64,000 bases of DNA from CAWCBH01 sp963793785 (GCA_963793785.1 CAWCBH010000003.1:682001-746000); one strand, 5' to 3'; positions 8,576-17,471 are shown, numbered from the stretch's first letter. The notes: a model not told the origin generated them from the letters alone. Translations and numbers: made by a program.

Positions 8576-9572
8576 GGGCGCTTCCTCGCGGTGGCTCGGT
8601 TGCTGTCGAGGACGGCTCGGGCATCTCAGGGTTCATCTTTAGCATCGACTTGTAGGTCTCGATCACCCGCTCCGCCATTCGGCCGGCGGCAAAGGCCTCG
8701 GCCCGTCTGGATCCCGCGATCCGCGGATCCCCTGCGTCCAGTAGGGGCCGGGCCGCGGCCGCCCAGACCTCGGTCTGATAGTCGGCACAGAGACAACTCT
8801 CGATGCCCCGCAGCGCCAGCGGTGCTATCCCGACCGGAGTCGAGAGGACCGGGACGTCGCAGGCCAGCGACTCCAGGCAGACCAGGCCGAAGCCCTCGTA
8901 GTCGGAGGTGACGATCACGGCGTTGGCGGCGTTGACCCACAACGGCATCCGCTCCGGCTCGATGCCGCCCCCGGTCAGCAGCTCGGCGTCGCAGGCTTCG
9001 GCGAGCTCCCGGGCGCGATCGTGGCGCTTCTCGGCCCGGGCCGGATTGGCGGCAAAGAGGAGATAGCGGCCGCTGGAGTCCAGGCCCAGCTCGGACCGCG
9101 CATCGGTGCGGGAGCCGCGAACGAAGCGCCGCAGGTCGGGCCCACAGGGGAGCACCGCACTCGCTCCGGGTCGGTGCGGGAGCCCCGGCCTGCCGCCTTC
9201 CGGCCCGAAAAGGGCGCGGGAGACACCGGCCGCCAGGTCGAGCCTGCGGGCCAGGATCCGCGACATCGCCCCGACCGCGCGGTGGCGGACGTCGGTTCCG
9301 TGGAAGGTGACGATCAACGGCCGAGCGCCGGCGAGTCGCGCGGACCAGCCGGCCAGCCCGTAGTGGGCGTGGACGAGATCGAAGCGCTCCCGCGCCATCA
9401 GGCGGCGCAAGCGCCTCGCCGCCGGCAGGTACTCGCGCTTGCCGAGCGGAAAGCTGAACATCTCCACGTCGACACCGCGACTTCGAAGCTCGTCGATCTG
9501 GTCGGTCACCCAGCGTCCCCGCTGCGGAGATCGCTCGTCGGGCTCGAGGTTGGTGACCACGAGAACGCGCAT
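8565..9572 (-). CDS. GT-B glycosyltransferase, family 4 type
   Basis: 335 residues. The N-terminal domain begins MRVLVVTNLEPDERSPQRGRWV and contains DLVHAHYGLAGW and LIVTFHGTDVRH, typical of GT4 acceptors. The C-terminal nucleotide-sugar domain has the E-x7-E-like stretch YEGFGLVCLESLACDVPVLSTPVG. Likely adds a sugar to a cell-surface glycan or glycolipid; donor and acceptor unknown. First gene of a three-gene minus-strand series with the two coiled-coil proteins. Confidence 0.85.
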   Translation of the reverse strand: MRVLVVTNLEPDERSPQRGRWVTDQIDELRSRGVDVEMFSFPLGKREYLPAARRLRRLMARERFDLVHAHYGLAGWSARLAGARPLIVTFHGTDVRHRAVGAMSRILARRLDLAAGVSRALFGPEGGRPGLPHRPGASAVLPCGPDLRRFVRGSRTDARSELGLDSSGRYLLFAANPARAEKRHDRARELAEACDAELLTGGGIEPERMPLWVNAANAVIVTSDYEGFGLVCLESLACDVPVLSTPVGIAPLALRGIESCLCADYQTEVWAAAARPLLDAGDPRIAGSRRAEAFAAGRMAERVIETYKSMLKMNPEMPEPSSTATEPPRGSARGR

Positions 9573-9724
9573 CGCCGGGTGAGCGTATCCACGCGCGAGG
9601 GCGGATCGCGGCCGCGGTCCGCGTGCCTGCGAAGAGCGATCGCTGGACGCATCTACGATCTCCGGCGCGGATCAGAAACCGGCTGGAAACGTTGCGTTGA
9701 CGGAGGCCGCCGAGACTTCCGTTC

Positions 9725-10015
9725 GTGGTCGACGTCTTGGCAGGCGACAAGGAACTGCAACGGCGCGCGTCGCCGGGTGCCTGGGAGGCCGGGCACGATC
9801 TCAAGGACCAGGGCCTGGCGACCCTGCGGCTTGTCAGCCGCGAGCGGGTCGAGGCGATGGTCTGGGACGGGCGGGCCGAAGAGATCGAGCTGCAGCTGAC
9901 CGAGCGAGGCCTCGCCTGGTCCTGCAGCTGCGGCCACTCCGGCGCGCTCGGGTATTGCAGCCACGCCGTCGCGGTGATCCTGCTCAACGCAGAACGGCAG
10001 CGCCCGGCCCGCTGA
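9725..10015 (+). CDS. SWIM zinc finger domain protein
   Basis: 96 residues from GTG 9725. The C-terminal half contains WSCSCGHSGALGYCSHAVAVIL, a CxC-x8-CxH SWIM zinc finger (C67, C69, C78, H80). SWIM domains bind DNA or proteins and often accompany SNF2 helicases, but none is adjacent here. The N-terminal part (LAGDKELQRRASPGAWEAGHDL) resembles the region that precedes SWIM in stand-alone actinobacterial proteins. A stand-alone adaptor or DNA-binding protein is the most that can be said. Confidence 0.75.
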   Translation: MVDVLAGDKELQRRASPGAWEAGHDLKDQGLATLRLVSRERVEAMVWDGRAEEIELQLTERGLAWSCSCGHSGALGYCSHAVAVILLNAERQRPAR

Positions 10016-10131
10016 CCACGGCGTAACCGGCTTCCTTTAGCCGGCCGTCGCGGAAAAGACTCATCGCAGTCTGGATCGGTGCGCTTGCCGGGCCGAACAT
10101 CGCTACCTCCCTCGATACCAAGGAGGAGCGC

Positions 10132-10380
10132 ATGCTCTACGCGTTGATGGGTTATCTGCACGCGGCCGCGGTGCAGCGGATCCGCGCGATTCGCGGCCTC
10201 GCCGACGGCCAGCGGGGCCAGGGCACGGTCGAGTACGTCGGGCTGATCCTGCTCGTCTCGCTGCTGATGGTCGGCATGGTGGCGGCGATGAAGGGGTTCA
10301 ACGGCAAGCAGGGGACCGAGCTCGCGGACGTGATCGTCAACAAGATCAAGGAGGCCGTCAACAAGGTGACTTTCAAGTAA
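10132..10380 (+). CDS. Flp-type prepilin-like small membrane protein
   Basis: 82 residues behind a perfect AAGGAGGAGCGC-ATG ribosome site. The motif RGQGTVEYVGLILLVSLLMV matches a class III (Flp/Tad) prepilin: Gly29 before the cut, Glu34 at +5, Tyr35, then a hydrophobic helix. The 28-residue leader is longer and more basic than usual and the tail is short and lysine-rich. No tad secretion genes (tadA, rcpA, tadE, tadV) are in the window, so the assembly system must be elsewhere. A pilus or pseudopilus subunit is the likely role. Confidence 0.7.
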   Translation: MLYALMGYLHAAAVQRIRAIRGLADGQRGQGTVEYVGLILLVSLLMVGMVAAMKGFNGKQGTELADVIVNKIKEAVNKVTFK

Positions 10381-10425
10381 ATCGCCGGGGCGGTTGCGCC
10401 GCTGGGCTCTGAAAGACTCAGCGGC

Positions 10426-11151
10426 GTGCCCGCCTCGCGCAGCCATGACCGGGCTCCTGCCGACATCCGCCCGCTCTCGATCGAGCCGGGGTTCGTCGCC
10501 ACTGCGGACGGCTCGGCGCTGATCTCGCTCGGACAGACGAAGGTCATCTGCACGGCCTCGGTCAGCGGATCGGTGCCGCGATGGCTGGAGGGCAAGGGCC
10601 GTGGCTGGGTGACCGCGGAGTACGCGATGCTCCCGGCCTCGACCGGCGACCGCAAGGCGCGCGACATCTCCCGTGGTCGCCAGGACGGCCGCTCGGTCGA
10701 GATCCAGCGGTTGATCGGGCGGGCGCTGCGGGTGGTGGTCGACTTCCAGGCTCTGGGCGAGCGCAGCGTCTACGTCGATTGCGACGTCCTGCAGGCCGAC
10801 GGCGGCACCCGCTGCGCGGCGATCAGCGGCGGCTACGTGGCGTTGCGGCTGGCGCTGCAGGGACTTATCGACGCCGGCGAGCTGGAGACGATGCCGCTGA
10901 CGGGCTCGGTGGCCGCGGTCAGCGCCGGCATCGTCGAGGGGCGGGCGCTGTGCGATCTCGACTACTCCGAGGACTCCGCCGCCGAGGTCGACGCCAACGT
11001 CGTGATGACCGGGGAGGGAGGACTCGTCGAAGTGCAGGCGACGGCGGAGCGGACGCCGCTCTCGCGCGCCTCGCTCGACGAGCTGCTGGGCCTTGCCGAG
11101 GCCGGAATCGCGCGCCTTCGCGAAGCCCAGGAGCGCGCCGCCGGGACTTGA
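10426..11151 (+). CDS. rph: ribonuclease PH
   Basis: 241 residues; phosphorolytic 3'-5' exoribonuclease that trims tRNA 3' ends. GTG start. Family sequence: RPLSIEPGFVATADGSALISLGQTKVICTASV, GKGRGWVTAEYAMLPASTGDR, and SVEIQRLIGRALR, with the phosphate-binding DCDVLQADGGTRCAAI. It overlaps rdgB by 4 nt (TTGA), the usual actinobacterial rph-rdgB pair. Confidence 0.95.
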   Translation: MPASRSHDRAPADIRPLSIEPGFVATADGSALISLGQTKVICTASVSGSVPRWLEGKGRGWVTAEYAMLPASTGDRKARDISRGRQDGRSVEIQRLIGRALRVVVDFQALGERSVYVDCDVLQADGGTRCAAISGGYVALRLALQGLIDAGELETMPLTGSVAAVSAGIVEGRALCDLDYSEDSAAEVDANVVMTGEGGLVEVQATAERTPLSRASLDELLGLAEAGIARLREAQERAAGT

Positions 11152-11729
11152 TCCTCGCCACCCGCAACCAGCACAAGCTGCGAGAGCTCTCCGAGCTGCT
11201 GTCGGGCCTGGAGCTGCTGCCGTTGCCCGCCGCGGTGGAGCTGCCTCCCGAGGACGGAGAGACATTCACTGCCAACGCCCTGATCAAGGCCCGCGCCGCG
11301 CATCGGGCGACGGGTGAGCCGTCGATCGCCGACGACTCCGGGATCGAGGCGGTGGCGCTCGGCGGACGTCCCGGTGTGCACTCCGCCCGCTACGCCGGGC
11401 CTGAGGCCACCGACGAGGAGAACCTCGCCAAGCTGCTCGACGAAGTGGGGCGATCGGGAGGACTGCGGCACGCGACCTACGTCTGCGCGATCGCGCTGGT
11501 CGACGCCGCCGGCGCCGAGTCGGTCTTCGAAGGGCGCTGTGAGGGCGAGCTGCTCGAGGTCCCGCGTGGCAGCGGCGGCTTCGGCTACGACCCGGCGTTC
11601 GTCCCGGAGGCGACAGGAGAGGGCGATCCGCGCACGATGGCCGAGTTGGATCCGGAGCAAAAGAACGCGATCAGCCACCGGGGCCGCGCCGCTCGTCTGC
11701 TCGCCCGCCACCTCGGAGTTGACCGGTGA
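11148..11729 (+). CDS. rdgB: XTP/dITP pyrophosphatase (RdgB/HAM1)
   Basis: 193 residues starting at TTG 11148, which overlaps the rph stop as TTGA. It hydrolyses non-canonical purine triphosphates to prevent their incorporation. The HAM1 family start LILATRNQHKLRELSELL is present, with ADDSGIEAVALGGRPGVHSARYAG, GGFGYDPAFVPE and the C-terminal AISHRGRAARLL. The upstream open frame is a shadow of rph. Coupled with rph and the CDF transporter through overlaps. Confidence 0.94.
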   Translation: MILATRNQHKLRELSELLSGLELLPLPAAVELPPEDGETFTANALIKARAAHRATGEPSIADDSGIEAVALGGRPGVHSARYAGPEATDEENLAKLLDEVGRSGGLRHATYVCAIALVDAAGAESVFEGRCEGELLEVPRGSGGFGYDPAFVPEATGEGDPRTMAELDPEQKNAISHRGRAARLLARHLGVDR

Positions 11730-12631
11730 TCCGCACCAAGTCCGGGGCCGCGGCACTTTCGATCGTCTCCAACTCGTTCCTGATCGCGATCAAGGTCGCC
11801 GCCGGGGCGATCACCGGCTCGATCGCGATCATCACCGAGGCGATCCACTCGCTGATCGACCTCGTCGCCTCGGTGATCGCATTCGTCTCGGTCCGCAAGG
11901 CGGACTTGCCGGCCGACGCCGAGCATCCCTACGGCCACGAGAAGGTCGAGAGCCTGGCGGCCGCGATCGAGGGGATGCTGATCCTGGTCGGCGCCGGGAT
12001 CATCATCTTCGAGGCAACCCGCCGCCTCAGCGAGGGGGCCGAGGTCGAGTCGCTGGGGATCGGGATCGCGGTGATGGGGTTCTCGGTCGTCGCCAACCTG
12101 ATCGTCTCGACCGTGCTGATGCGCCAGGCCCGCGAGCACGAGTCGCTGGCCCTGGAGGGCGATGCGGCGCATCTGCGAACCGACGCGATGACCTCGCTTG
12201 GGGTTCTCGTCGGCCTCGGCCTGGTCGAGCTGACCGGGGCCGTGGCCTTCGACTCGATCACGGCCCTGCTGGTGGCGGTCGCGATCGTCGTCGCCGGGAT
12301 CCGGATCATCCGCCGCTCGTCGGGGGTCCTGGTAGACGAGGCGCTGCCGGCGGCGGAGATGGACCGGATCGAGCGAGCGATCGCCGCGGCCCGGGTCGTC
12401 GAGGTCGCCGGCTACCACAAGCTGCGCGCCCGGCGGGCCGGCAAGCACCGCTACATCGATCTCCACGTCCAGTTTCGGTCCGGCACCAGCCTCGAACGGG
12501 CGCACGAGCTGGCGCACCAGATGCGCGACGCGATCGAGCTCGAGCTGCCGGCCGCCGAGGTGCTGATCCACGTCGAGCCGGAGTCGTCGCTGATCGACCC
12601 CCGCAAGAGCGGCCCTTACAGGGCCGGGTAA
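11726..12631 (+). CDS. cation diffusion facilitator family transporter
   Basis: 301 residues, a CDF/ZnT-type metal-proton antiporter of the cytoplasmic membrane. GTG start overlaps rdgB (GTGA). Transmembrane segment 2 carries SLIDLVASVIAF, where many CDF proteins have HxxxD; the loop HPYGHEKVESLAA is diagnostic. LRTDAMTSLGVLVGL holds the second metal-site region. The cytoplasmic domain follows from about residue 205 (YHKLRARRAGKHRYIDLHVQF...LIHVEPES). Metal specificity is uncertain: the first site reads S-x3-D rather than H-x3-D, which occurs in iron/manganese-type members. Confidence 0.92.
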   Translation: MIRTKSGAAALSIVSNSFLIAIKVAAGAITGSIAIITEAIHSLIDLVASVIAFVSVRKADLPADAEHPYGHEKVESLAAAIEGMLILVGAGIIIFEATRRLSEGAEVESLGIGIAVMGFSVVANLIVSTVLMRQAREHESLALEGDAAHLRTDAMTSLGVLVGLGLVELTGAVAFDSITALLVAVAIVVAGIRIIRRSSGVLVDEALPAAEMDRIERAIAAARVVEVAGYHKLRARRAGKHRYIDLHVQFRSGTSLERAHELAHQMRDAIELELPAAEVLIHVEPESSLIDPRKSGPYRAG

Positions 12632-12663
12632 GGCGCCGAGCGAGAGCAGAGCAGCTGCCGGAC

Positions 12664-12807
12664 TTACTTCAGCAGGTTCACCGCCGCGGCAAGTCCCACT
12701 GCCCCGACGGTGATGCTGTAGCCGGTGTAGTCGCCGAGCAAAAGCAACAGCGCCGCGATCGCGCAGATCGCAACGACGGTGAACCATGAGGCCCTGGCCA
12801 GCGACAC
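12664..12807 (-). CDS. 47-residue two-helix membrane protein
   Basis: A short frame from GTG 12807 to TAA 12666-12664. It encodes a hydrophobic protein with two segments, FTVVAICAIAALLLLLG and YSITVGAVGLAAAVNLL, joined by a DYTG turn. It lies between convergent and divergent genes with no partner. Codon use matches the neighbours and the hydrophobic pattern is coherent, which favours a real gene. Function unknown. Confidence 0.55.
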   Translation of the reverse strand: MSLARASWFTVVAICAIAALLLLLGDYTGYSITVGAVGLAAAVNLLK

Positions 12808-12827
12808 GGCCCGCTATTTTGGCCCAG

Positions 12828-13213
12828 ATGGCCGACGTCGCATCGACCGGTGCCCCTGCCAGCGATGCCGCCGAGCAGGCGCTCGCCTACCTGGCGGAGA
12901 TGTCACCCGACGTTCGCGGTGGGGCGATCATCGGTGCCGGCGGCGCGGTACTGGCGGCCAGCGGCGATGAGCGCCGCTGGGGCGAGGTGGCTACGCGACT
13001 CCTGACGGCGGCCGACGGCGCCGGGGGGAGCCGGTCGAGCAGGTCCACGTCGCCACCGAAGCCGGCGAGGTGTTCGCGCTCCGGCAGGGCGAGCTGGCGG
13101 CGATCGCGGTCACCGAGCGGCTGGTGCTCGCCTCGCTGATGGCGTTCGACATGCGGGCTGTCCTGCGCGACCTGGCTTCGCCCGCGGGGGCGTCGCTCGC
13201 GGGGGGTGGCTGA
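12828..13213 (+). CDS. roadblock/LC7-like protein, apparent frameshift
   Basis: About 128 residues if one G is restored. ATG 12828 opens MADVASTGAPASDAAEQALAYL, GGAIIGAGGAVLAASG and then ATRLLTAADGA. At a run of six G (13023-13028) the sense frame shifts and continues as EPVEQVHVATEAGEVFALRQ...AIAVTERLVLASLMAFDMRAVLRDL to TGA 13211-13213. The pattern of a beta hairpin with GAVLAASG, a helix, then AIAVT and a final helix resembles roadblock/LC7 (MglB-like) domains, a fold guess only. The end overlaps the next ATG as TGATG, supporting the restored frame. A homopolymer error is the likely cause. Confidence 0.65.
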
Positions 13214-13434
13214 TGCCCAAGCCTCATCGTGTCCTCCTGGACCGGGTCTCGGGCTATGCCGAGGAAGCCAGCGCCTTCATGCGCCGGCGGCGGCTGACCC
13301 GACGGCCGTTCGCCCGCCTGTACTACGCCGACGGACGGGGCGCCGAGCATGCGGCCGACACCGATGCCGGCCGCCAGCTCTTCGACGCCGCCGGTGAGCT
13401 GATCGAGATCGCCGCCGACCGATCCGTCAAGTGA
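13213..13434 (+). CDS. small conserved-looking protein of unknown function
   Basis: 73 basic residues: MPKPHRVLLDRVSGYAEEAS, a FMRRRRLTRRPFARLYYADG turn, and an amphipathic C-terminal helix. Its start overlaps the preceding gene (TGATG) and its stop overlaps the tldD start (GTGA), so it sits inside a translationally coupled unit. No known domain or cysteine motif. It may work with the roadblock-like protein upstream, judging only from coupling. Confidence 0.6.
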   Translation: MPKPHRVLLDRVSGYAEEASAFMRRRRLTRRPFARLYYADGRGAEHAADTDAGRQLFDAAGELIEIAADRSVK

Positions 13435-14813
13435 CGCTGATCGAGCCGCAAGTCGCGCAGTCCGTCCTGGCCCGCGCGCTGGCCGCCGGCGGCCAGTTTG
13501 CCGAGATCTATGCGGAGCGGCGCTCGGGGCTGGCGATGTCGATCGACGAGTCCCGGGTCGAGGGTGTCCAGGCCGGTGGGGAGGAGGGAGCCGGAGTCCG
13601 GGTCGTCGAGGACGGCACGACCTACTTCGCCCACGTCGACGGACTGCACCCCGAGGCTCTTGAGACAGCCGCCGCCGAGGCCGCGGCGGCGCTGAGAGGC
13701 CGGCGTTCGGAGCCGCGGGAGCTGAAGACGGTTGCCACTGAGCCGCAGAGGATCCAGACCCGCCCCGAGGACGTGGCGGCGGACCGCAAGGCGGAGCTGC
13801 TTCGCGAGCTCGACGATCGCGGCCGGGCACAGGGCGGCGAGGTGGTCCAGTTCTCGGCTTCCTACAGCGAGGGACGCCGAGAGGTCGCGGTGGCCAACTC
13901 GGAGGGATTGCTGACCGGTGACGATCGGACTCGGCTTCGCCTCGGGGCGCAGGCGGTGGCCCGGCGAGGGGATCTGGTCGAGACCGGCTTCGAGACGCTG
14001 GGCGCCCATCGCGGCTTCGAGCTTCTCGAGGATGATCCGGCGCTGATCGCCGAGCAGGCCTCCCGCAAGGCGCTGACCCTGCTCGACGCCGACCCGGCGC
14101 CCGCAGGGTCGATGCCTGTCGTCGTCGGAGGTGGCTTCGGGGGCGTGCTGTTCCACGAGATGACCGGCCACGGGCTCGAGGCCGACCACGTCCAGAAGGG
14201 AGCCAGCGTCTATGCCGGCAAGCTCGGGGAGATGGTCGCCGAGCCACTTCTGGTCGCCTACGACGACGGCCTCCTGCCCGGAGAGTGGGGAACCGACGCG
14301 ATCGACGATGAGGGGACCCGGCGCCAGAAGACGCTGCTGATCGAGGAGGGCCGGCTGGCGGCGCTTCTCTATGACCGCGTGCGCGCCGAGCACGACGGCG
14401 TCGCCTCGACCGGGAACGGCCGGCGCGAGAGCTTTCGCCACCTGCCGATCCCCCGCATGACCAACACCTACATCGCCCCCGGCGAGGCCGAGCCGGAGGC
14501 GATGATCGCCGAGGTCGAGCGCGGCTTCTACGCCGTGTCCTTTGCCGGGGGGCAGGTCGAGCCGGCGACCGGCGACTTCGTCTTCGGCGTCTCGGAGGGC
14601 TACCTGATCGAAAGCGGAAAGGTGACCCGGCCCTGCCGCGGCGCGACTCTGATCGGCAACTGCCTCGAGGCGCTGGCGGGGATCGACGCGGTCGGCAACG
14701 ACTTCGAGATGAAGACCGGCTTCTGCGGCAAGGGAGGACAGCGGGTGCCGGTGGGTACCGGCCAGGGCCACGTGCGGATCCGCGCCCTCACCGTCGGCGG
14801 GACCGCGGTGTGA
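13431..14813 (+). CDS. tldD: metalloprotease TldD
   Basis: 460 residues of the TldD/PmbA family; GTG start overlapping the previous stop. The zinc site HEMTGHGLEAD (H242-E243-x3-H247) and the C-terminal KTGFCGKGGQ, which supplies the cysteine zinc ligand, identify it as the catalytic TldD subunit. TldD-TldE is a heterodimeric peptidase that degrades unfolded peptides and, in some bacteria, matures peptide products. It overlaps tldE by 4 nt. No peptide precursor gene is evident nearby. Confidence 0.94.
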   Translation: MTLIEPQVAQSVLARALAAGGQFAEIYAERRSGLAMSIDESRVEGVQAGGEEGAGVRVVEDGTTYFAHVDGLHPEALETAAAEAAAALRGRRSEPRELKTVATEPQRIQTRPEDVAADRKAELLRELDDRGRAQGGEVVQFSASYSEGRREVAVANSEGLLTGDDRTRLRLGAQAVARRGDLVETGFETLGAHRGFELLEDDPALIAEQASRKALTLLDADPAPAGSMPVVVGGGFGGVLFHEMTGHGLEADHVQKGASVYAGKLGEMVAEPLLVAYDDGLLPGEWGTDAIDDEGTRRQKTLLIEEGRLAALLYDRVRAEHDGVASTGNGRRESFRHLPIPRMTNTYIAPGEAEPEAMIAEVERGFYAVSFAGGQVEPATGDFVFGVSEGYLIESGKVTRPCRGATLIGNCLEALAGIDAVGNDFEMKTGFCGKGGQRVPVGTGQGHVRIRALTVGGTAV

Positions 14814-16168
14814 GACCCGACCTCGACACGGTCGCGGAGCGCGCCGTCGAGGCGGCGCTGGCCGCCGGGGCCGCCGACGCCGAGGCCTACGCGGACGAGG
14901 ACTCCGGCCGTGAGATCCGGGTTCACGCCGGCGAGGTCGAGAGCTTCACCTCGGCAACCCAGCGCGGGGTCGGAGTACGGGCCTGGATCGGCACCAGGGT
15001 CGGATACGGGTACGGCACCGACCTCTCCGAGACCGGCCTGGCGACGATCTCGGCTCGCGCCGCCGAGGGTGCCAGGGTGGCCGATCCCGACCAATGGGCG
15101 GGACCGCCGGGTCCCACCGCTGCGGCGGACTCGATCGAGGGTCTTCTCGACCCCGAGCTCGCGGAGTGGCCCAGCGAGCGGGCGATCGAGCTGGCGCTGG
15201 CGGTCGAGCGGTCTGCCCTCGGCAGCGAGGAGCGGATCTCCGGCGTCGAGCAGGTCGTCTACGCCGACAGCGCCGAGCGGGTCTCGATCAGGTCCTCGAC
15301 CGGGGTCTCCGCGTCGTTTGCCGCCTCCAGCTGTTACGCCTACCTGCAGGCGCTCGCCGGCGGCGAAGCCGGGACCGAGACCGGACTCGGCTTCGGGATC
15401 GCCCGCGGCCCGGCGGGGCTCGACCCGGAGGCGATCGGAGCCGAGGCAGCAAGCCGGGCAGTGGAGATGATCGGCGCCGTCAAACCCGGTTCGCGGGCCT
15501 GCCCGGTGGTCCTCGACCCGACGGTGGCGGCGAGCTTCGCCGGTCTGATCGGCGGTGTCCTCGGGGCCGATGCCGTGCAGCGGGGCCGATCTCCATTCGC
15601 CGACCGGCTCGGCGACGAGGTCGCCAGCGCGGCGCTGGTGCTGAGCGACGACGGCCTCGAGCCGGGCGGGCTCGCCAGCTCGCCGGTCGACGGCGAGGGC
15701 GTCCCGCGGCGGCCGCTGGCGCTGATCGAGGAGGGACGGCTGCAGACCTATCTGCACGACACCTACACGGCTCGGCGGGGCGGGGCTGAGTCGACCGGTC
15801 ACGCCGGGCGCGCCGGCTACCGGTCCCAGCCGAGCGTCTCGGCCTCGAACCTGATCGTCGCCGAGGGAACCGAGAGCCTGGAAGGGCTGCTCGCGGAGGC
15901 GGGCGAGGGGATCCTCGTCAACGACGTCGCCGGGCTGCACTCGGGCGTGAACCCGGTTTCGGGCGTCTTTTCGGTCGGAGCCTCGGGACGGGCGATCACC
16001 GGCGGCGAGCTGGCCGAGCCGGTACGCGAGTTCACGATCGCGAGCGACCTGGTGACGATGCTGCGATCGGTGAGCGCTGCCGGAGCGGAGGCTCGTTGGG
16101 TTCCGTTCGGCGGCTCGGTGAGGACGCCGCCGCTGCTGGTCGGCGAGATGACCGTCAGCGGTGCCTGA
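14810..16168 (+). CDS. pmbA: TldE/PmbA subunit
   Basis: 452 residues, the non-catalytic partner of TldD. GTG start at the GTGA overlap. Family features: the N-terminal ADAEAYADEDSGREIRVHAGEVE, the mid region VVLDPTVAASFAGLIGGVLGADAVQRGRSPF, and VSRxxG-like C-terminal segments including SGVNPVSGVFSVGASG. As expected for TldE it lacks the HExxxH site. Followed by HU. Confidence 0.92.
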   Translation: MRPDLDTVAERAVEAALAAGAADAEAYADEDSGREIRVHAGEVESFTSATQRGVGVRAWIGTRVGYGYGTDLSETGLATISARAAEGARVADPDQWAGPPGPTAAADSIEGLLDPELAEWPSERAIELALAVERSALGSEERISGVEQVVYADSAERVSIRSSTGVSASFAASSCYAYLQALAGGEAGTETGLGFGIARGPAGLDPEAIGAEAASRAVEMIGAVKPGSRACPVVLDPTVAASFAGLIGGVLGADAVQRGRSPFADRLGDEVASAALVLSDDGLEPGGLASSPVDGEGVPRRPLALIEEGRLQTYLHDTYTARRGGAESTGHAGRAGYRSQPSVSASNLIVAEGTESLEGLLAEAGEGILVNDVAGLHSGVNPVSGVFSVGASGRAITGGELAEPVREFTIASDLVTMLRSVSAAGAEARWVPFGGSVRTPPLLVGEMTVSGA

Positions 16169-16237
16169 GCGGGAACAAGCCTTATCCGCGGCCGCTGTTA
16201 GATTGCGCCGCGTTCGATACCGAGGAGGATGGGAGAC

Positions 16238-16519
16238 GTGACAAAGGCTGAGTTCCTGAACAACCTGGCAGGTGACGAGCGAATCGGCAGCAAGAAGGCC
16301 GCCGGCGACGCAGTCGACGCTGTTCTCGACACGATCACCAACGTCCTCAAGGGCGGTGGCGACGTCAACTTCACCGGCTTCGGCAAGTTTCATGTCGCCG
16401 AGCGGGGGCCGAGGCAGGGCGTCAATCCCCGGACCGGCGAGCGGATCACGATCCCGGGCGGCCGAGTGCCCCGCTTCTCTGCCGGATCGGCGCTGAAGTC
16501 AAACGTCAAGGGCGGCTGA
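16238..16519 (+). CDS. hupB: HU family DNA-binding protein
   Basis: 93 residues from GTG 16238. GAGGAGG at 16222-16228 is 9 nt before this GTG but directly abuts the in-frame ATG at 16229, so the GTG is the better start (MTKAEFLNNLA). The sequence follows single-domain HU: KKAAGDAVDAVLDTITNVL, VNFTGFGKFHVAERGPRQGVNPRTGERI with the DNA-intercalating arm, and a PRFSAGSALK end. It lacks the Lys/Ala-rich tail of mycobacterial HupB. Nucleoid structuring protein. Confidence 0.93.
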   Translation: MTKAEFLNNLAGDERIGSKKAAGDAVDAVLDTITNVLKGGGDVNFTGFGKFHVAERGPRQGVNPRTGERITIPGGRVPRFSAGSALKSNVKGG

Positions 16520-16530
16520 GCCCTGAGCGT

Positions 16531-17403
16531 GTGAGTCCGTTCGCAGATCGGCTGGCGGCGCTCGTCGAGGAGCGCCACAGCCAGGTCTGCATCGGCCTCG
16601 ATCCCGATCCGGCGCGGCTGCCCAACGCTTCCGCGCCGGCGGATGTGCCGGCTGTCGCCGCCGCCAAAGCGGTCGCCGAGCACTGTCGTTCGCTGCTGCG
16701 GGCTGCCGCCGGATCGTGCGTGGCAGTGAAGCTGCAACTCGCCTGTTTCGAACGCCTTGGCGCCCCTGGATGGGAGGCGCTGGAACGGGTCGCGGGCGAG
16801 GCGCGCGATCAGGGGTTGCTCGTTATCGCCGACGGAAAGCGTGGCGACGTCCCGGTCAGCGCCGCGGCATACGCCCAGGGGCTGGTCGGGGAGACCGCGA
16901 CGCCCTGGGGGCCGGTGGCGGGCCTTGGCGCCGATGGCTTCACCGCCAACCCGCTGCTGGGGCGCGACTCGCTCGAGCCGCTGATCGATGCCGCTGCGGA
17001 CAGCGGCGCGGCGGTCTTCCTGCTGGTTCGAACCAGCAACCCGGGCGCCGCCGACCTCCAGGACCTGCCTGCCCCGGAGCGCCCGCTGCACGAACGCCTG
17101 GCTGAGATCGTCGACGAGCTCAGCCCCCGCCTCGCCGGGTCGGGAGAGTTGAGCGGGGTCGGGGCTGTGGTGGGCGCGACTGCCCCCGAGCACATCGCGC
17201 GCCTGCGGGAGCTGATGCCCCGGTCGATCTTCCTGATCCCTGGGGTCGGCGCCCAGGGGGGTGATGCGGCGGACCTCGGCGCCGCCTTCTCGCCGGGACC
17301 CGCGGCTGCCCTGGTGACGGCATCGAGGAGCATCGCCGAGGACGCCGACCCGGCCGCCGCCGCCGAGCGGCTGCGCGATGCCGTCTGGCGAGTCGCCACC
17401 TAG
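16531..17403 (+). CDS. pyrF: orotidine 5'-phosphate decarboxylase (type 2)
   Basis: 290 residues; the last step of UMP synthesis. GTG start 11 nt after HU. The larger, mycobacterial-type enzyme: MSPFADRLAALVEERHSQVCIGLDPDP, VAVKLQLACFERLG, the catalytic Lys-Asp region IADGKRGDVPVSA, and the phosphate site near PGVGAQGGDAADLGAAFSP. No other pyr genes are nearby. Confidence 0.93.
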   Translation: MSPFADRLAALVEERHSQVCIGLDPDPARLPNASAPADVPAVAAAKAVAEHCRSLLRAAAGSCVAVKLQLACFERLGAPGWEALERVAGEARDQGLLVIADGKRGDVPVSAAAYAQGLVGETATPWGPVAGLGADGFTANPLLGRDSLEPLIDAAADSGAAVFLLVRTSNPGAADLQDLPAPERPLHERLAEIVDELSPRLAGSGELSGVGAVVGATAPEHIARLRELMPRSIFLIPGVGAQGGDAADLGAAFSPGPAAALVTASRSIAEDADPAAAAERLRDAVWRVAT

Positions 17404-17471
17404 TCACCGGCTTTCCCCAGCCGCGTCTTTGCCTACCATCACGCGCTCCATCCGCCGCGCCTCGACAAGCC

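Noticed and set aside
8626..11265. Very long minus-strand open frame across the glycosyltransferase, SWIM, prepilin and rph region
   Set aside because: It overlaps several clear genes, is Arg/Pro/Gly-rich without domain text, and is the usual high-GC antisense shadow.
11585..12787. 400-codon minus-strand frame opposite the CDF transporter
   Set aside because: Composition (Asp/Arg/Gly-rich) and lack of any domain mark it as a shadow of the transporter gene.
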